A DNA stretch of 64,000 bases from Nocardioidaceae bacterium (GTDB lineage: Bacteria; Actinomycetota; Actinomycetes; Propionibacteriales; Nocardioidaceae), in contig JAICXL010000001.1 in assembly GCA_025980475.1 (NCBI GenBank), positions 38,726 through 102,725 of the forward strand, read 5' to 3'. Below the pieces are notes generated by a model that had not been told where the DNA came from, did not search any database, and was given only the letters and a program-made list of their open reading frames with translations. Below are positions 56,694 to 64,000 of the stretch, one piece after another (within the stretch, counting starts at the first letter, position 1; every line of letters begins with the position of its first letter). A program made the position numbers and the translations under genes.

Positions 56694-56720
56694 CCATCCG
56701 GTCGCCGGTGAGCTCCGAAC
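56694..56720 (+). promoter_or_regulatory. SigK-type promoter upstream of sigK
   Basis: CCATCC at 56694-56699 and CCGAAC at 56715-56720, with a 15-nt spacer, closely match the mycobacterial SigK consensus (CCATCC and CCGAAT). Autoregulation of the operon by SigK is inferred. Transcription would begin near 56727, which rules out translation starts before that point. Confidence 0.7.
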
Positions 56721-56806
56721 ACCTCTCTGCAAGGCGCCACCACACGAGAGAGGCCGACCGTGACGCATCCCACGTTCCGGGCCGCGATGCGGAAGCATCC
56801 GGTCCA

Positions 56807-57421
56807 GTGAGCCCGCTGCGGTCCGTCCCCGCCGGTGATCCCTCACCGGACCGCGAGGGTGACCCCACGCGGCTCGCCGACCTGCTGGTCGAGCTGCTCG
56901 CGCGCTCCGCCCGCGGAGACGAGGCCGCCTTCGCCGAGCTCTACGACGCCACCGCGTCCCGGGTGCACGGCCTCGTGCTCCGGGTGCTCCGGGATCTGGC
57001 ACAGTCCGAGGAGGTCACCCAGGAGGTGTTCCTCGAGGTCTGGCGCACCGCCAGTCGCTTCCAGCAGCACCGCGGCAGTGCAGTGTCCTGGCTGCTCACG
57101 ATGGCCCACCGCCGCGCGGTGGACCGGGTCCGGTCCGCCGAGTCGGCCAGCCGCAACGAGACCACCTACCACCGCCAGAACCCCGAGGTCGAGCACGACG
57201 CGACCGTGGAGCAGGTGGAGGCCTCGCTGGAGGCCAGGCGGGTGCACGACGCCCTCCAGGCGCTCACCGACGTCCAGCGCCAGGCCCTCGAGCTCGCGTA
57301 CTTCGGGGGGTACACGCACACCGAGGTGGCCAGGATGCTCGAGCTCCCGGTCGGCACGGCCAAGACGCGTATCCGTGACGGCCTGATCAGAATGCGAGAC
57401 GCGATGGGGGTGGCCCAGTGA
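56807..57421 (+). CDS. sigK: ECF sigma factor SigK
   Basis: 204 residues. Region 2 has GDEAAFAELYDATASRVHG, RDLAQSEEVTQEVFLEVWRT and VSWLLTMAHRRAVDRVRSAE; region 4 has LTDVQRQALELAYFGGYTHT then EVARMLELPVGTAKTRIRDG. The arrangement with an RskA-like anti-sigma factor and lipid-modifying genes is that of sigK in mycobacteria. The GTG at 56807 is chosen because the frame's first start lies upstream of the predicted transcription start. The stop overlaps the rskA start (GTGA). Confidence 0.92.
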   Translation: MSPLRSVPAGDPSPDREGDPTRLADLLVELLARSARGDEAAFAELYDATASRVHGLVLRVLRDLAQSEEVTQEVFLEVWRTASRFQQHRGSAVSWLLTMAHRRAVDRVRSAESASRNETTYHRQNPEVEHDATVEQVEASLEARRVHDALQALTDVQRQALELAYFGGYTHTEVARMLELPVGTAKTRIRDGLIRMRDAMGVAQ

Positions 57422-58185
57422 ACGACACGACGAACGACCTGATGAACGACGGCAGCATCCACGCGCTGTCCGGCGCCTACGCCGTCGATGCGCTCGACGA
57501 CCTCGACCGGCTCCGCTTCGAGGCCCACCTGGCCGGGTGCGCAGACTGCCGCGCCGAGGTGCAGAGCCTGCAGGAGGCGGCCGCCCGTCTCGCCGAGACG
57601 ACCGCGGTCGCCCCTCCGCCGGCCCTGCGTGACCGGGTGCTGGCCGACATCACCCGGGTCCGCCCGCTGCCGCCGGAGGAGCCGGCCCGGCAGCCCGCGC
57701 CGGGAGTTCCCGGACACCTGAAGCCCCGTCGGCACTGGCGGATGCTGGCAGCGGCGGCCGCCGTGCTCGCCCTCGTCGGGATCGGCACGGTGGCGACCCA
57801 GCCGTGGGACCACGGCAGCAGCCACGGGCAGCTCGACGTCGCCGCCAGGGTGCTCGCCGCGAAGGACGCGCAACGCTTCTCCTCGACCCTCCCCGGTGGC
57901 GCCCAGGCGACCGTGGTGCGGTCGCCGTCCCAGGGCCGCGCGGTGATCCTGACCCGCAAGATGCGGCCGGCTCCGGACGGCAAGGTCTACGAGCTGTGGC
58001 TGCAGGCGCCCAGCGGCAGGATGCTGCCGGCCGGCCTGATGCGCGGTGGCAACCGCGAGGTGCTGCTCCGGGGGGACGCCGCCACGGCCAAGGCCGTCGG
58101 CATCACGGTGGAGCCGGCAGGCGGCTCGGCGCAGCCGACCAGCGCACCGATCGCGCTGCTCGGCTTCGACAAGGCCAGCGCATGA
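57418..58185 (+). CDS. rskA: Anti-sigma-K factor RskA
   Basis: 255 residues. The cytoplasmic anti-sigma domain has H37-x3-C41-x2-C44 (AHLAGCADC), a ZAS-like motif. A single membrane helix spans about 109-126 and the C-terminal RskA domain lies outside, with VILTRKMRPAPDGKVYELWL and GMLPAGLM-like RMLPAGLMRGG. Known RskA proteins are cleaved within the membrane to release SigK under reducing stress. Its stop overlaps the start of the fused oxidase gene (ATGA). Confidence 0.92.
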   Translation: MNDTTNDLMNDGSIHALSGAYAVDALDDLDRLRFEAHLAGCADCRAEVQSLQEAAARLAETTAVAPPPALRDRVLADITRVRPLPPEEPARQPAPGVPGHLKPRRHWRMLAAAAAVLALVGIGTVATQPWDHGSSHGQLDVAARVLAAKDAQRFSSTLPGGAQATVVRSPSQGRAVILTRKMRPAPDGKVYELWLQAPSGRMLPAGLMRGGNREVLLRGDAATAKAVGITVEPAGGSAQPTSAPIALLGFDKASA

Positions 58186-60230
58186 CCGGGGGGTTGCGGG
58201 TCGCGGTGGTCGGCCGCGGCGGAGCGGGGCTCACCCCCGCGTACCTCGCTGCCGCCACCGCGCGGGTCACCCTCTTCGAGGCGGACGACCGGCTCGGCGG
58301 CCACGCGGACACGCACCTCGTCGACGCGCTCGCCGTCGACACCGGCTTCATCGTGCACAACGAGCGCACCTACCCCACCCTGGTGCGGCTCTTCGACGAG
58401 CTCGGCGTCGCGACCCAGGAGTCCGAGATGTCGCTGTCGGTGCGATCCGACACAGCCCACGGTGGCCACGCCCTGGAGTACGCCGGCGCCCTCGGCATCG
58501 GCGGCCTGTTTCCCCGCTGGCGCAACGCCGTGCGGCCGTCGTACCTCCGCATGCTCGTCGAGATCCCGCGCTTCCACCGCCGGGCCCGCGCCCTGCTGTC
58601 CGAGCCGGCCGACACGACCCTGGCCGACACGACCCTGGCCGACACGACCCTGGCCGACATGACCCTGGCCGACATGACCTTGGCCACCTTCCTCGACCGG
58701 GGCGGCTTCTCCGCCTACTTCCGCCGCCACTTCATGCAGCCGCTGGTGGCCGCGGTGTGGTCCTGCGACCCCGAGCTGGCGCTGGACTACCCCGCGCGCT
58801 ACCTCTTCGCGTTCCTGCAGCACCACGGGATGCTCCAGGTGTTCGGCTCGCCGCAGTGGCGCACGGTCACCGGAGGGTCGAGGGAGTACGTCGCCAGGGT
58901 CGCCGACGCGATCGCCGCCCGAGGGGGCGAGATCCTGCTCGACACCAAGGTCACCTCCGTGCTCGAGACACCGGACGGCGTCCAGCTCACCGACGGCAAC
59001 GGCGAGACCCGGCGCTTCGACCGGGTCGTGGTCGCCACCCATCCAGGTCAGGCGATCGCCGTCCTGGCCGAGCCGACCCCGTTGCAGCGCGACGTGCTCG
59101 CCGCGATGCCTTCGTCGCACAACCTCGCGCAGCTGCACACCGACACCTCCATGCTCCCGCGCGCCAGGCGGGCATGGGCGTCCTGGAACCACCTCGAGCG
59201 GCCGGACGAGGACGGCGTCACCGTCACCTACGACCTGACCCGGCTGATGCGGCTGCCCACCGACGTCCACTACCTGGTCACGCTCGGCGGGGCGGACCTG
59301 GTCGACCCGGGCAAGGTGATCGCGACGATGGACTACGAGCACCCGGTCTACACGCCGGCGTCGGTGGCGGCACGGGCCCGCCTCCCCGAGATCGACACCG
59401 ACCGGCTGGCCTTCGCCGGCGCCTGGCACGGCTGGGGCTTCCACGAGGACGGCGCCCGCTCGGGAGTGGCCGCGGCCGCCCGGCTCGGCTTCGGCTGGAG
59501 GGACCGGGGGGCGTCCGGAGGAGCCCGCATCTATCGCAGCACTCTGACCCACACCCGTCGCCAGCCGATGAAGCACCGCTTCCGTTACGCCGCGCACCTC
59601 TGGGTGGTCGACCTGGACCGGCTGCCCCGCCGGGGCCCGTTGGGCGGGCTCGTCGCCGGCCGCTTCCAGGCCCGCGACCACCTCGGTGACCCGACGCGCA
59701 CGATCCGCGAGAACGTCGAGGCGTTCCTGGCCGGGCACCACATCGACCTCGCCGGCGGCCAGGTGCTGATGGCCACCCAGCCCCGGGCGTTCGGCTACTG
59801 CTTCAACCCGATCAGCGTCTTCTGGTGCCGGGACGCCTCGGGTCGCCCCGCTGGCACGGTGGTCGAGGTGCACAACACCTACGGCGACCGGCACGCCTAC
59901 CTCGTCCACCCCGACGAGGACGGCCGCGCCAGGGTCGCCAAGCAGATGTACGTCTCACCCTTCCACGGGACCGACGGCCACTACGACCTCGTCGTCCCCG
60001 AGCCGGACGAACGGCTGTCGATCGCCGTTCGGCTGACGACCGACGACGGCACCGTCTTCGACGCGTCACTGCGCGGCGGTGTGGTCAGTGGGCGCAGGCA
60101 GGTGCTGGCCGCCGCGCTCGCGCCCGCGGTCGGGGCGCTGCGGATCCGCCGCCAGGGCCTCGCCCTGTGGCTGCGCGGCCTGCCGGTCCGACCTCGTCCC
60201 GGTCACCCCCGTCAGGAGGGAGTCCAGTGA
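58182..60230 (+). CDS. Fusion of a flavin amine oxidase-like protein with DUF1365
   Basis: 682 residues. The first 440 are an FAD-dependent amine oxidase-like protein: dinucleotide motif VVGRGGAGL, FEADDRLGGHADTHLVD, FIVHNERTYPTLVRLFDELG, FRRHFMQPLVAAVWSCDP and a closing FAGAWHGWGFHEDGARSG. From about 449 a DUF1365 domain begins (ARIYRSTLTHTRRQPMKHRF) with ATQPRAFGYCFNPISVFWC and VHNTYGDRHAYL. Relatives in M. tuberculosis (Rv0449c and Rv0448c) are separate genes; here no stop or start separates them. Both are associated with cyclopropane or branched lipid synthesis. A five-copy pentapeptide repeat lies at about residues 143-167. Confidence 0.88.
   Translation: MTGGLRVAVVGRGGAGLTPAYLAAATARVTLFEADDRLGGHADTHLVDALAVDTGFIVHNERTYPTLVRLFDELGVATQESEMSLSVRSDTAHGGHALEYAGALGIGGLFPRWRNAVRPSYLRMLVEIPRFHRRARALLSEPADTTLADTTLADTTLADMTLADMTLATFLDRGGFSAYFRRHFMQPLVAAVWSCDPELALDYPARYLFAFLQHHGMLQVFGSPQWRTVTGGSREYVARVADAIAARGGEILLDTKVTSVLETPDGVQLTDGNGETRRFDRVVVATHPGQAIAVLAEPTPLQRDVLAAMPSSHNLAQLHTDTSMLPRARRAWASWNHLERPDEDGVTVTYDLTRLMRLPTDVHYLVTLGGADLVDPGKVIATMDYEHPVYTPASVAARARLPEIDTDRLAFAGAWHGWGFHEDGARSGVAAAARLGFGWRDRGASGGARIYRSTLTHTRRQPMKHRFRYAAHLWVVDLDRLPRRGPLGGLVAGRFQARDHLGDPTRTIRENVEAFLAGHHIDLAGGQVLMATQPRAFGYCFNPISVFWCRDASGRPAGTVVEVHNTYGDRHAYLVHPDEDGRARVAKQMYVSPFHGTDGHYDLVVPEPDERLSIAVRLTTDDGTVFDASLRGGVVSGRRQVLAAALAPAVGALRIRRQGLALWLRGLPVRPRPGHPRQEGVQ
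58608..58682 (+). repeat. Five in-frame 15-bp tandem repeats
   Basis: Units GCCGACACGACCCTG x3, GCCGACATGACCCTG and GCCGACATGACCTTG, encoding ADTTL three times and ADMTL twice. They lie inside the oxidase domain between ALLSEP and ATFLDRGGF. Near-identical units suggest recent slippage and possible copy-number variation between strains. Confidence 0.92.
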
Positions 60231-61504
60231 CACCTCCGACCACCACCAGCACTCGGCCGTCGACCCGCTGGCCCGGGCTCGCCGACGTCCCCGGCGGCCC
60301 ACGCGCGCGGCTGCTGGCGCCCGGCGCCCGGCTGCTGCTGCACCGGGCGGCGCGCACGCTGGGCATCGGCCTGGGGGCCGGCCCGGAAGCCGACATCGTG
60401 CTGCACCGGCCCGACGAGTTCCACGCCCGGCTGGCGGCCGACGGGCTGATCGGCTTCGGGGAGGCCTACCTCACCGGCGCCTGGGACGCCGAGGATCTGG
60501 CCGGTGTGCTCACCGCGCTCTGCCGGCGGATCGACACGCTCGTTCCCGCCTGGCTGCAGCGGCTCCGTTCGGCCTACGTCGCCCGACCTCCGCGGGCGCA
60601 GCGGAACACCGAGTCCAACACGCGCGGCAACATCGCCCACCACTACGACCTGTCCAACGACCTCTTCCGCACCTTCCTCGACCCGACGCTGAGCTACTCC
60701 GCGGCGTTGTTCGACGCGGAGCTGACCGAGACGCCGGCTGCGGTGGGCGAGCTCGTCGTGGCCGGGCCGCCGCGCCCGGGGATGCCGCTGCAGGAGGCCC
60801 AGGTCCAGAAGATCGAGCGGATCCTCGACGAGGCCCACGTCGGCCCCGGCACCCGACTGCTGGAGATCGGCACCGGCTGGGGCGAGCTGGCGATCCGCGC
60901 GACCGAGCGGGGTGCGATCGTGCGGTCGGTGACGCTGTCGAGCGAGCAGCTCGAGCTGGCCCGCGCCCGCGTCGCGGCGGCAGGGCTGTCCGACCGGGTC
61001 TCGATCGAGCTGCTCGACTACCGGGCGGTCGACGGCGAGTTCGACGCGGTGGTGTCGGTGGAGATGGTCGAGGCCGTCGGCCACGAGTACTGGCCGACCT
61101 ACTTCGCCAAGGTCGACGCCCTGCTGGCCCCGGGCGGCACCGCCGTCGTCCAGGCGATTACCATGCCCCACCAGCGGATGCTGGCCACCCGCAACACCTG
61201 GACCTGGATCAACAAGTACATCTTCCCGGGCGGCTTCCTGCCGTCGGTGCAGGCGATCGAGCAGGTCACGGCCGAGCACACGTCGCTGCGCGTCGCGCGC
61301 CGGCTGTCGTTCGGCAGCCACTACGCCGAGACCCTGCGGCGCTGGGACGCCACCTTCAGGTCGGCCGCCGAGGAGGTGCTCGCGCTCGGCTTCGACGCGA
61401 CCTTCCTGCGGATGTGGCACTTCTACCTGGAGTACTCCCGTGCCGGGTTCGCGGCCGGCTACCTCGATGTCCAGCAGATCACCCTGACCCGGGAGACCCC
61501 ATGA
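60227..61504 (+). CDS. Cyclopropane-fatty-acid synthase-like methyltransferase 1 (UfaA1-like)
   Basis: 425 residues, the length of mycobacterial UfaA1. The N-terminal lipid-binding part includes IGFGEAYLTGAWDAEDLAGV; then NTRGNIAHHYDLSNDLFRTF, SYSAALFD, SAM motif LLEIGTGWGELAIRATERG, VVSVEMVEAVGHEYWPTYF and YIFPGGFLPSVQAIEQV. Family enzymes methylate or cyclopropanate unsaturated membrane lipids. The GTG has a strong AGGAGGG ribosome site and overlaps the previous stop. Confidence 0.92.
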   Translation: MTPPTTTSTRPSTRWPGLADVPGGPRARLLAPGARLLLHRAARTLGIGLGAGPEADIVLHRPDEFHARLAADGLIGFGEAYLTGAWDAEDLAGVLTALCRRIDTLVPAWLQRLRSAYVARPPRAQRNTESNTRGNIAHHYDLSNDLFRTFLDPTLSYSAALFDAELTETPAAVGELVVAGPPRPGMPLQEAQVQKIERILDEAHVGPGTRLLEIGTGWGELAIRATERGAIVRSVTLSSEQLELARARVAAAGLSDRVSIELLDYRAVDGEFDAVVSVEMVEAVGHEYWPTYFAKVDALLAPGGTAVVQAITMPHQRMLATRNTWTWINKYIFPGGFLPSVQAIEQVTAEHTSLRVARRLSFGSHYAETLRRWDATFRSAAEEVLALGFDATFLRMWHFYLEYSRAGFAAGYLDVQQITLTRETP

Positions 61505-62829
61505 GTTCACTTCCGGGTTCTGGCCCGATGAGTCGGGACTTCTGGCCCCGCGGGGTGGCAGCCGAGCTCGCCAAGACGCTTCGGCCGTACGTCGGCGGCG
61601 GCCTGCCGGTGCGGCTGCGCGCATGGGACGGATCCGAGGCCGGACCGGTCGAGGCCCCGCTGGTCGAGGTGCGCACGCCGGACGCGCTGCGCCGGCTGGT
61701 TTGGCACCCCGGCGAGCTGGGAGCGGCACAGGCCTACGTCACCGGCGAGCTCGAGGTGCACCACGACCTCGGCGATGCGCTCACGCACGTCCGGGACGTG
61801 GTGCGTGAGCGCGGGCTGTCCGCCGTACGGCCTTCGCCGGCGGCCGCCGCGAAGGCCCTGCGCACGGCCGCGCGCCTGGGGGCACTGGGGCTGCCGCCGG
61901 CAGCACCGCACTCCCAGGCGAAAGTGCGCGGGCGGCTGCACAGCCTGGGTCGCGACCTGGCGGTGATCAGCCACCACTACGACCTGTCCAACGACTTCTA
62001 CGGGTTCATCCTCGACGAGACGATGGCCTACTCCTCCGCCTACTGGACGCAGGCCGACCGACGCGCGGCCCCGCAGTCGCTCGCCGAGGCCCAGCGCCAG
62101 AAGCTGTCGCTGGTCTGCCGCAAGGTCGGGCTCGAGCCGGGGATGCGGTTCCTCGACGTCGGCTGCGGCTGGGGGTCGCTGTCGCTGCACGCCGCCGAGC
62201 ACTTCGGCGCGCACGTGACCGGGGTGACGATCTCGAGGGAGCAGAAGGCCTTCATCGACGCCCGGATCGACGAGCGGGGGCTGGGCGACCGGGTCGAGAT
62301 CCAGCTCCGCGACTACCGGGAGATCCCGGCCGCGGGCGGCTTCGACGCGGTCGCCTCGATCGAGATGGGCGAGCACGTCGGCGCCGGCAACTACCCCACC
62401 TATGTCGAGGTGCTGCGCAGGGCGGTCAGGCCTGGCGGCCGGGTGCTGGTCCAGCAGATGTCCCGGTCCGGCAGGGGCGGCGGCAGGCACCCAGGCGGCG
62501 GGCCGTTCATCGAGGCCTTCATCGCACCCGACATGACGATGCGACCGGTCGGCGAGACGGTGGCACTGATCGAGGCCGGCGGCCTCGAGGTGCGCGACGT
62601 GCACGCACTGCGCGAGCACTACGTGTGGACGGTGGACGCGTGGCTCGAGAACTTCGAGAAGCACCAGGAACAGCTCGCCCGGCTGGTGCCCGACGAGGTG
62701 CTGCGGGTATGGCGGCTCTACCTCGTCGGTGGCCGGATGGCCTTCCGGGACGGGCGGATGGGCGTCGACCAGGTGCTCGCCGTACGTCCTGGTGCCCCGC
62801 ACTCGCTGCCGGTCGAGCGGGTCCGGTGA
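61501..62829 (+). CDS. Cyclopropane-fatty-acid synthase-like methyltransferase 2
   Basis: 442 residues, a second member of the same family but divergent from the first. ELGAAQAYVTGELEVHHDLG and AVISHHYDLSNDFYGFILDE are followed by SAM motif FLDVGCGWGSLSLHAAEHFG, VASIEMGEHVGAGNYPTY, a Gly-rich loop (SRSGRGGGRHPGGG) and VWTVDAWLENFEKHQEQ. The ATG overlaps the preceding stop (ATGA). Having two consecutive family members suggests two successive modifications (for example methylene transfer at different positions), an inference. Confidence 0.91.
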   Translation: MSSLPGSGPMSRDFWPRGVAAELAKTLRPYVGGGLPVRLRAWDGSEAGPVEAPLVEVRTPDALRRLVWHPGELGAAQAYVTGELEVHHDLGDALTHVRDVVRERGLSAVRPSPAAAAKALRTAARLGALGLPPAAPHSQAKVRGRLHSLGRDLAVISHHYDLSNDFYGFILDETMAYSSAYWTQADRRAAPQSLAEAQRQKLSLVCRKVGLEPGMRFLDVGCGWGSLSLHAAEHFGAHVTGVTISREQKAFIDARIDERGLGDRVEIQLRDYREIPAAGGFDAVASIEMGEHVGAGNYPTYVEVLRRAVRPGGRVLVQQMSRSGRGGGRHPGGGPFIEAFIAPDMTMRPVGETVALIEAGGLEVRDVHALREHYVWTVDAWLENFEKHQEQLARLVPDEVLRVWRLYLVGGRMAFRDGRMGVDQVLAVRPGAPHSLPVERVR

Positions 62830-63617
62830 ACGTCGTGCACTGGCTGGTCGTCTCGGGGTGCTGCCTCGCCGCGACCGCGCTTGCGATGCTGGTGACCGCG
62901 ATCGTGGCCCGGCGTACCGGTCGGTTCGCGGTCGTCGACGTGACCTGGGGCCTCACGCTGGCGCTGACCTCCGTCGTCTCCGCTGTCGTCGGCACCGTCG
63001 TGGGCGGTGGGGACTGGCGCCGCTGGCTGCTGCTCGCGCTGGTCTCCGCGTGGGGCCTGCGGCTGGCGTGGCACGTGCACCGGCGCAACGCCGGCCAGGA
63101 GGACCGCCGCTACGCCGAGATGCTCGAGGGCAGGTCGTTCGCGACCGCCGTGGTCAAGGTGTTCGTCGTCCAGGGCGCCGCGGTCTGGCTGGTGTCCCTG
63201 CCGGTGCAGGTGGCCGCGGTCACGCGCACGTCGTGGGACTGGGTCGCCGGCGTCGGCGCCGTCCTGTCGATCGTCGGGCTCCTCTTCGAGGCGGTCGGGG
63301 ACGCCCAGCTGGCCGCCTTCAAGCACGACCCCGACCACGGACCGGTGATGGACCGCGGCCTGTGGTCGTGGACCCGGCACCCGAACTACTTCGGCGACGC
63401 CTGCGTGTGGTGGGGCGTCTGGCTGGTCGCCGCCTCGGCCTGGCCGGGCGTGCTCACCTTCGTCTCGCCGACCGCGATGACCTACTTCCTGGTCTTCGCC
63501 ACCGGTGCCCGGCTGCTCGAAGAGCACATGAGCCGCCGCGAGGGCTGGGACGAGTACGCCGCCCGCACCTCGATGTTCCTTCCGCTACCGCCTCGTTCGT
63601 CGAGGGCGCGGAGCTGA
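62826..63617 (+). CDS. DUF1295 (steroid 5-alpha-reductase-like) membrane protein
   Basis: 263 residues with about seven hydrophobic segments. Family marks are VVDVTWGLTLALT, LRLAWHVHRRNAGQEDRRY, FEAVGDAQLAAFKHDP, GLWSWTRHPNYFGDACVWWG and LLEEHMSRREGWDEYAART, the fold of NAD(P)H-dependent lipid double-bond reductases. Equivalent to Rv0446c next to ufaA1. Its GTG overlaps the stop of the second methyltransferase. Last gene of the sigK operon; it could reduce an intermediate to a branched methyl chain. Confidence 0.9.
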   Translation: MNVVHWLVVSGCCLAATALAMLVTAIVARRTGRFAVVDVTWGLTLALTSVVSAVVGTVVGGGDWRRWLLLALVSAWGLRLAWHVHRRNAGQEDRRYAEMLEGRSFATAVVKVFVVQGAAVWLVSLPVQVAAVTRTSWDWVAGVGAVLSIVGLLFEAVGDAQLAAFKHDPDHGPVMDRGLWSWTRHPNYFGDACVWWGVWLVAASAWPGVLTFVSPTAMTYFLVFATGARLLEEHMSRREGWDEYAARTSMFLPLPPRSSRARS

Positions 63618-63619
63618 TG

Positions 63620-64000
63620 TCAGCGCGCCGTCGACGCGATGGTGCCCGAGCCGATGTCGCGCGTGTCGTCGTACACCACGCACGCCTGGCCCGGCGCGAT
63701 GCCGGACGCGGGGTCGCGCAGGGTGACGGAGAAGCCGCCAGCAGCGGGTACGACGACCGCACGGTGCTCGTCCCCGTGGGCCCGCAGCTGGACCGTGCAC
63801 TCGAGCGGCACCGCTGGCGCAGGGCCACACCAGAGCGGGTGGGTGCAGCGCAGCGACGACACGCCCAGCGCCTCGCGCGGGCCGACGGTGACCGTGCCGG
63901 CGACCGGCTCGATGTCGAGCACGTAGCGCGGCCGTCCGTCGGGTGCCGGCGTGCCGATCCGCAGCCCTTTGCGTTGCCCGATGGTGAACCGCCAGGACCC
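63620..64000 (-). CDS. mnmA: tRNA-specific 2-thiouridylase MnmA, 5' part outside the window
   Basis: The visible 126 residues are the C-terminal beta domains. The frame enters the window at FTIGQRKGLRIGTPAPDGRP, the PIGQRKGL-like family mark, and continues RYVLDIEPVAGTVTVGPREA with the stop at 63620. MnmA makes 2-thiouridine at position 34 of tRNA-Glu, -Gln and -Lys. N-terminal ATP-loop and catalytic cysteines lie off the right edge. Convergent with the DUF1295 gene, 2 nt apart. Confidence 0.9.
   Translation of the reverse strand, partial: GSWRFTIGQRKGLRIGTPAPDGRPRYVLDIEPVAGTVTVGPREALGVSSLRCTHPLWCGPAPAVPLECTVQLRAHGDEHRAVVVPAAGGFSVTLRDPASGIAPGQACVVYDDTRDIGSGTIASTAR

Noticed and set aside
57804..58181. 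N-terminal extension of the oxidase-DUF1365 fusion
   Set aside because: It lies inside rskA in another frame; the ATG at 58182 gives the natural dinucleotide-binding start.

Overview
The window comes from a GC-rich actinobacterium. GTG starts are common, genes are packed with ATGA and GTGA overlaps, and TAnnnT hexamers often lie 6-8 nt before start codons, as in leaderless transcription. The gene set (SigK/RskA, a citramalate synthase-like CimA, an F420-type luciferase-like oxidoreductase, a FrnE-type DsbA, an actinobacterial GatCAB, ArsI) suggests Nocardioidaceae or a close relative. That placement is inferred, since there is no rRNA in the window.

Positions 1-10165 look like an accessory island ending at a tRNA. 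They hold the end of an apbE gene, a small membrane protein, a two-component system, a phosphoesterase lipoprotein, a DoxX-Rieske fusion, a frameshifted heme O synthase (ctaB), and an arsenic block (arsC, acr3, arsR, divergent arsI). A truncated second phosphoesterase and a tyrosine integrase remnant follow, the latter running into the 3' end of tRNA-Glu(CUC). tRNA-Gln(CUG) comes next.

Positions 10.3-34 kb are core metabolism, mostly on the minus strand: a CPBP protease, gltX, an FAH-family enzyme, an amidase, cimA, a membrane Ser/Thr kinase, ilvE, leuB, serA, ilvC, ilvN, ilvB and ilvD. This is nearly a complete isoleucine, valine and leucine pathway. Both cimA and ilvB are preceded by a tiny leader peptide rich in the regulated amino acids (three Ile codons; Ile-Leu-Val) and a terminator hairpin, so ribosome-mediated attenuation is likely. 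A 397-nt gap upstream of the leuB side contains a strongly self-complementary segment that may be a structured RNA.

Positions 34-40 kb hold an MHS transporter, a BNR-repeat protein divergent from a PadR regulator with a palindromic operator, an alpha/beta hydrolase and a secreted sorbosone dehydrogenase-like lipoprotein.

Positions 39.8-46.4 kb are the most striking part. Downstream of a cobalamin riboswitch, five overlapping genes encode a secreted alpha-toroid protein, a secreted membrane-anchored protein with two transcobalamin-like (DUF4430-type) domains, and an ECF transporter (T, fused double ATPase, S). I read this as a candidate vitamin B12 capture and import system whose two exported proteins resemble the two halves of animal transcobalamin or intrinsic factor.

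Positions 46.4-56.7 kb hold an NYN-domain protein, gatB-gatA-gatC, a TIGR03086 protein, an LLM oxidoreductase, ligA, a small hydrolase, a TetR regulator and a MetE-like protein. Positions 56.7-63.6 kb are a SigK/RskA lipid operon: sigma factor, anti-sigma factor, a fusion of a flavin amine oxidase-like domain with DUF1365, two cyclopropane-fatty-acid-synthase-like methyltransferases and a DUF1295 protein, behind a recognisable SigK-type promoter. The window ends inside mnmA.
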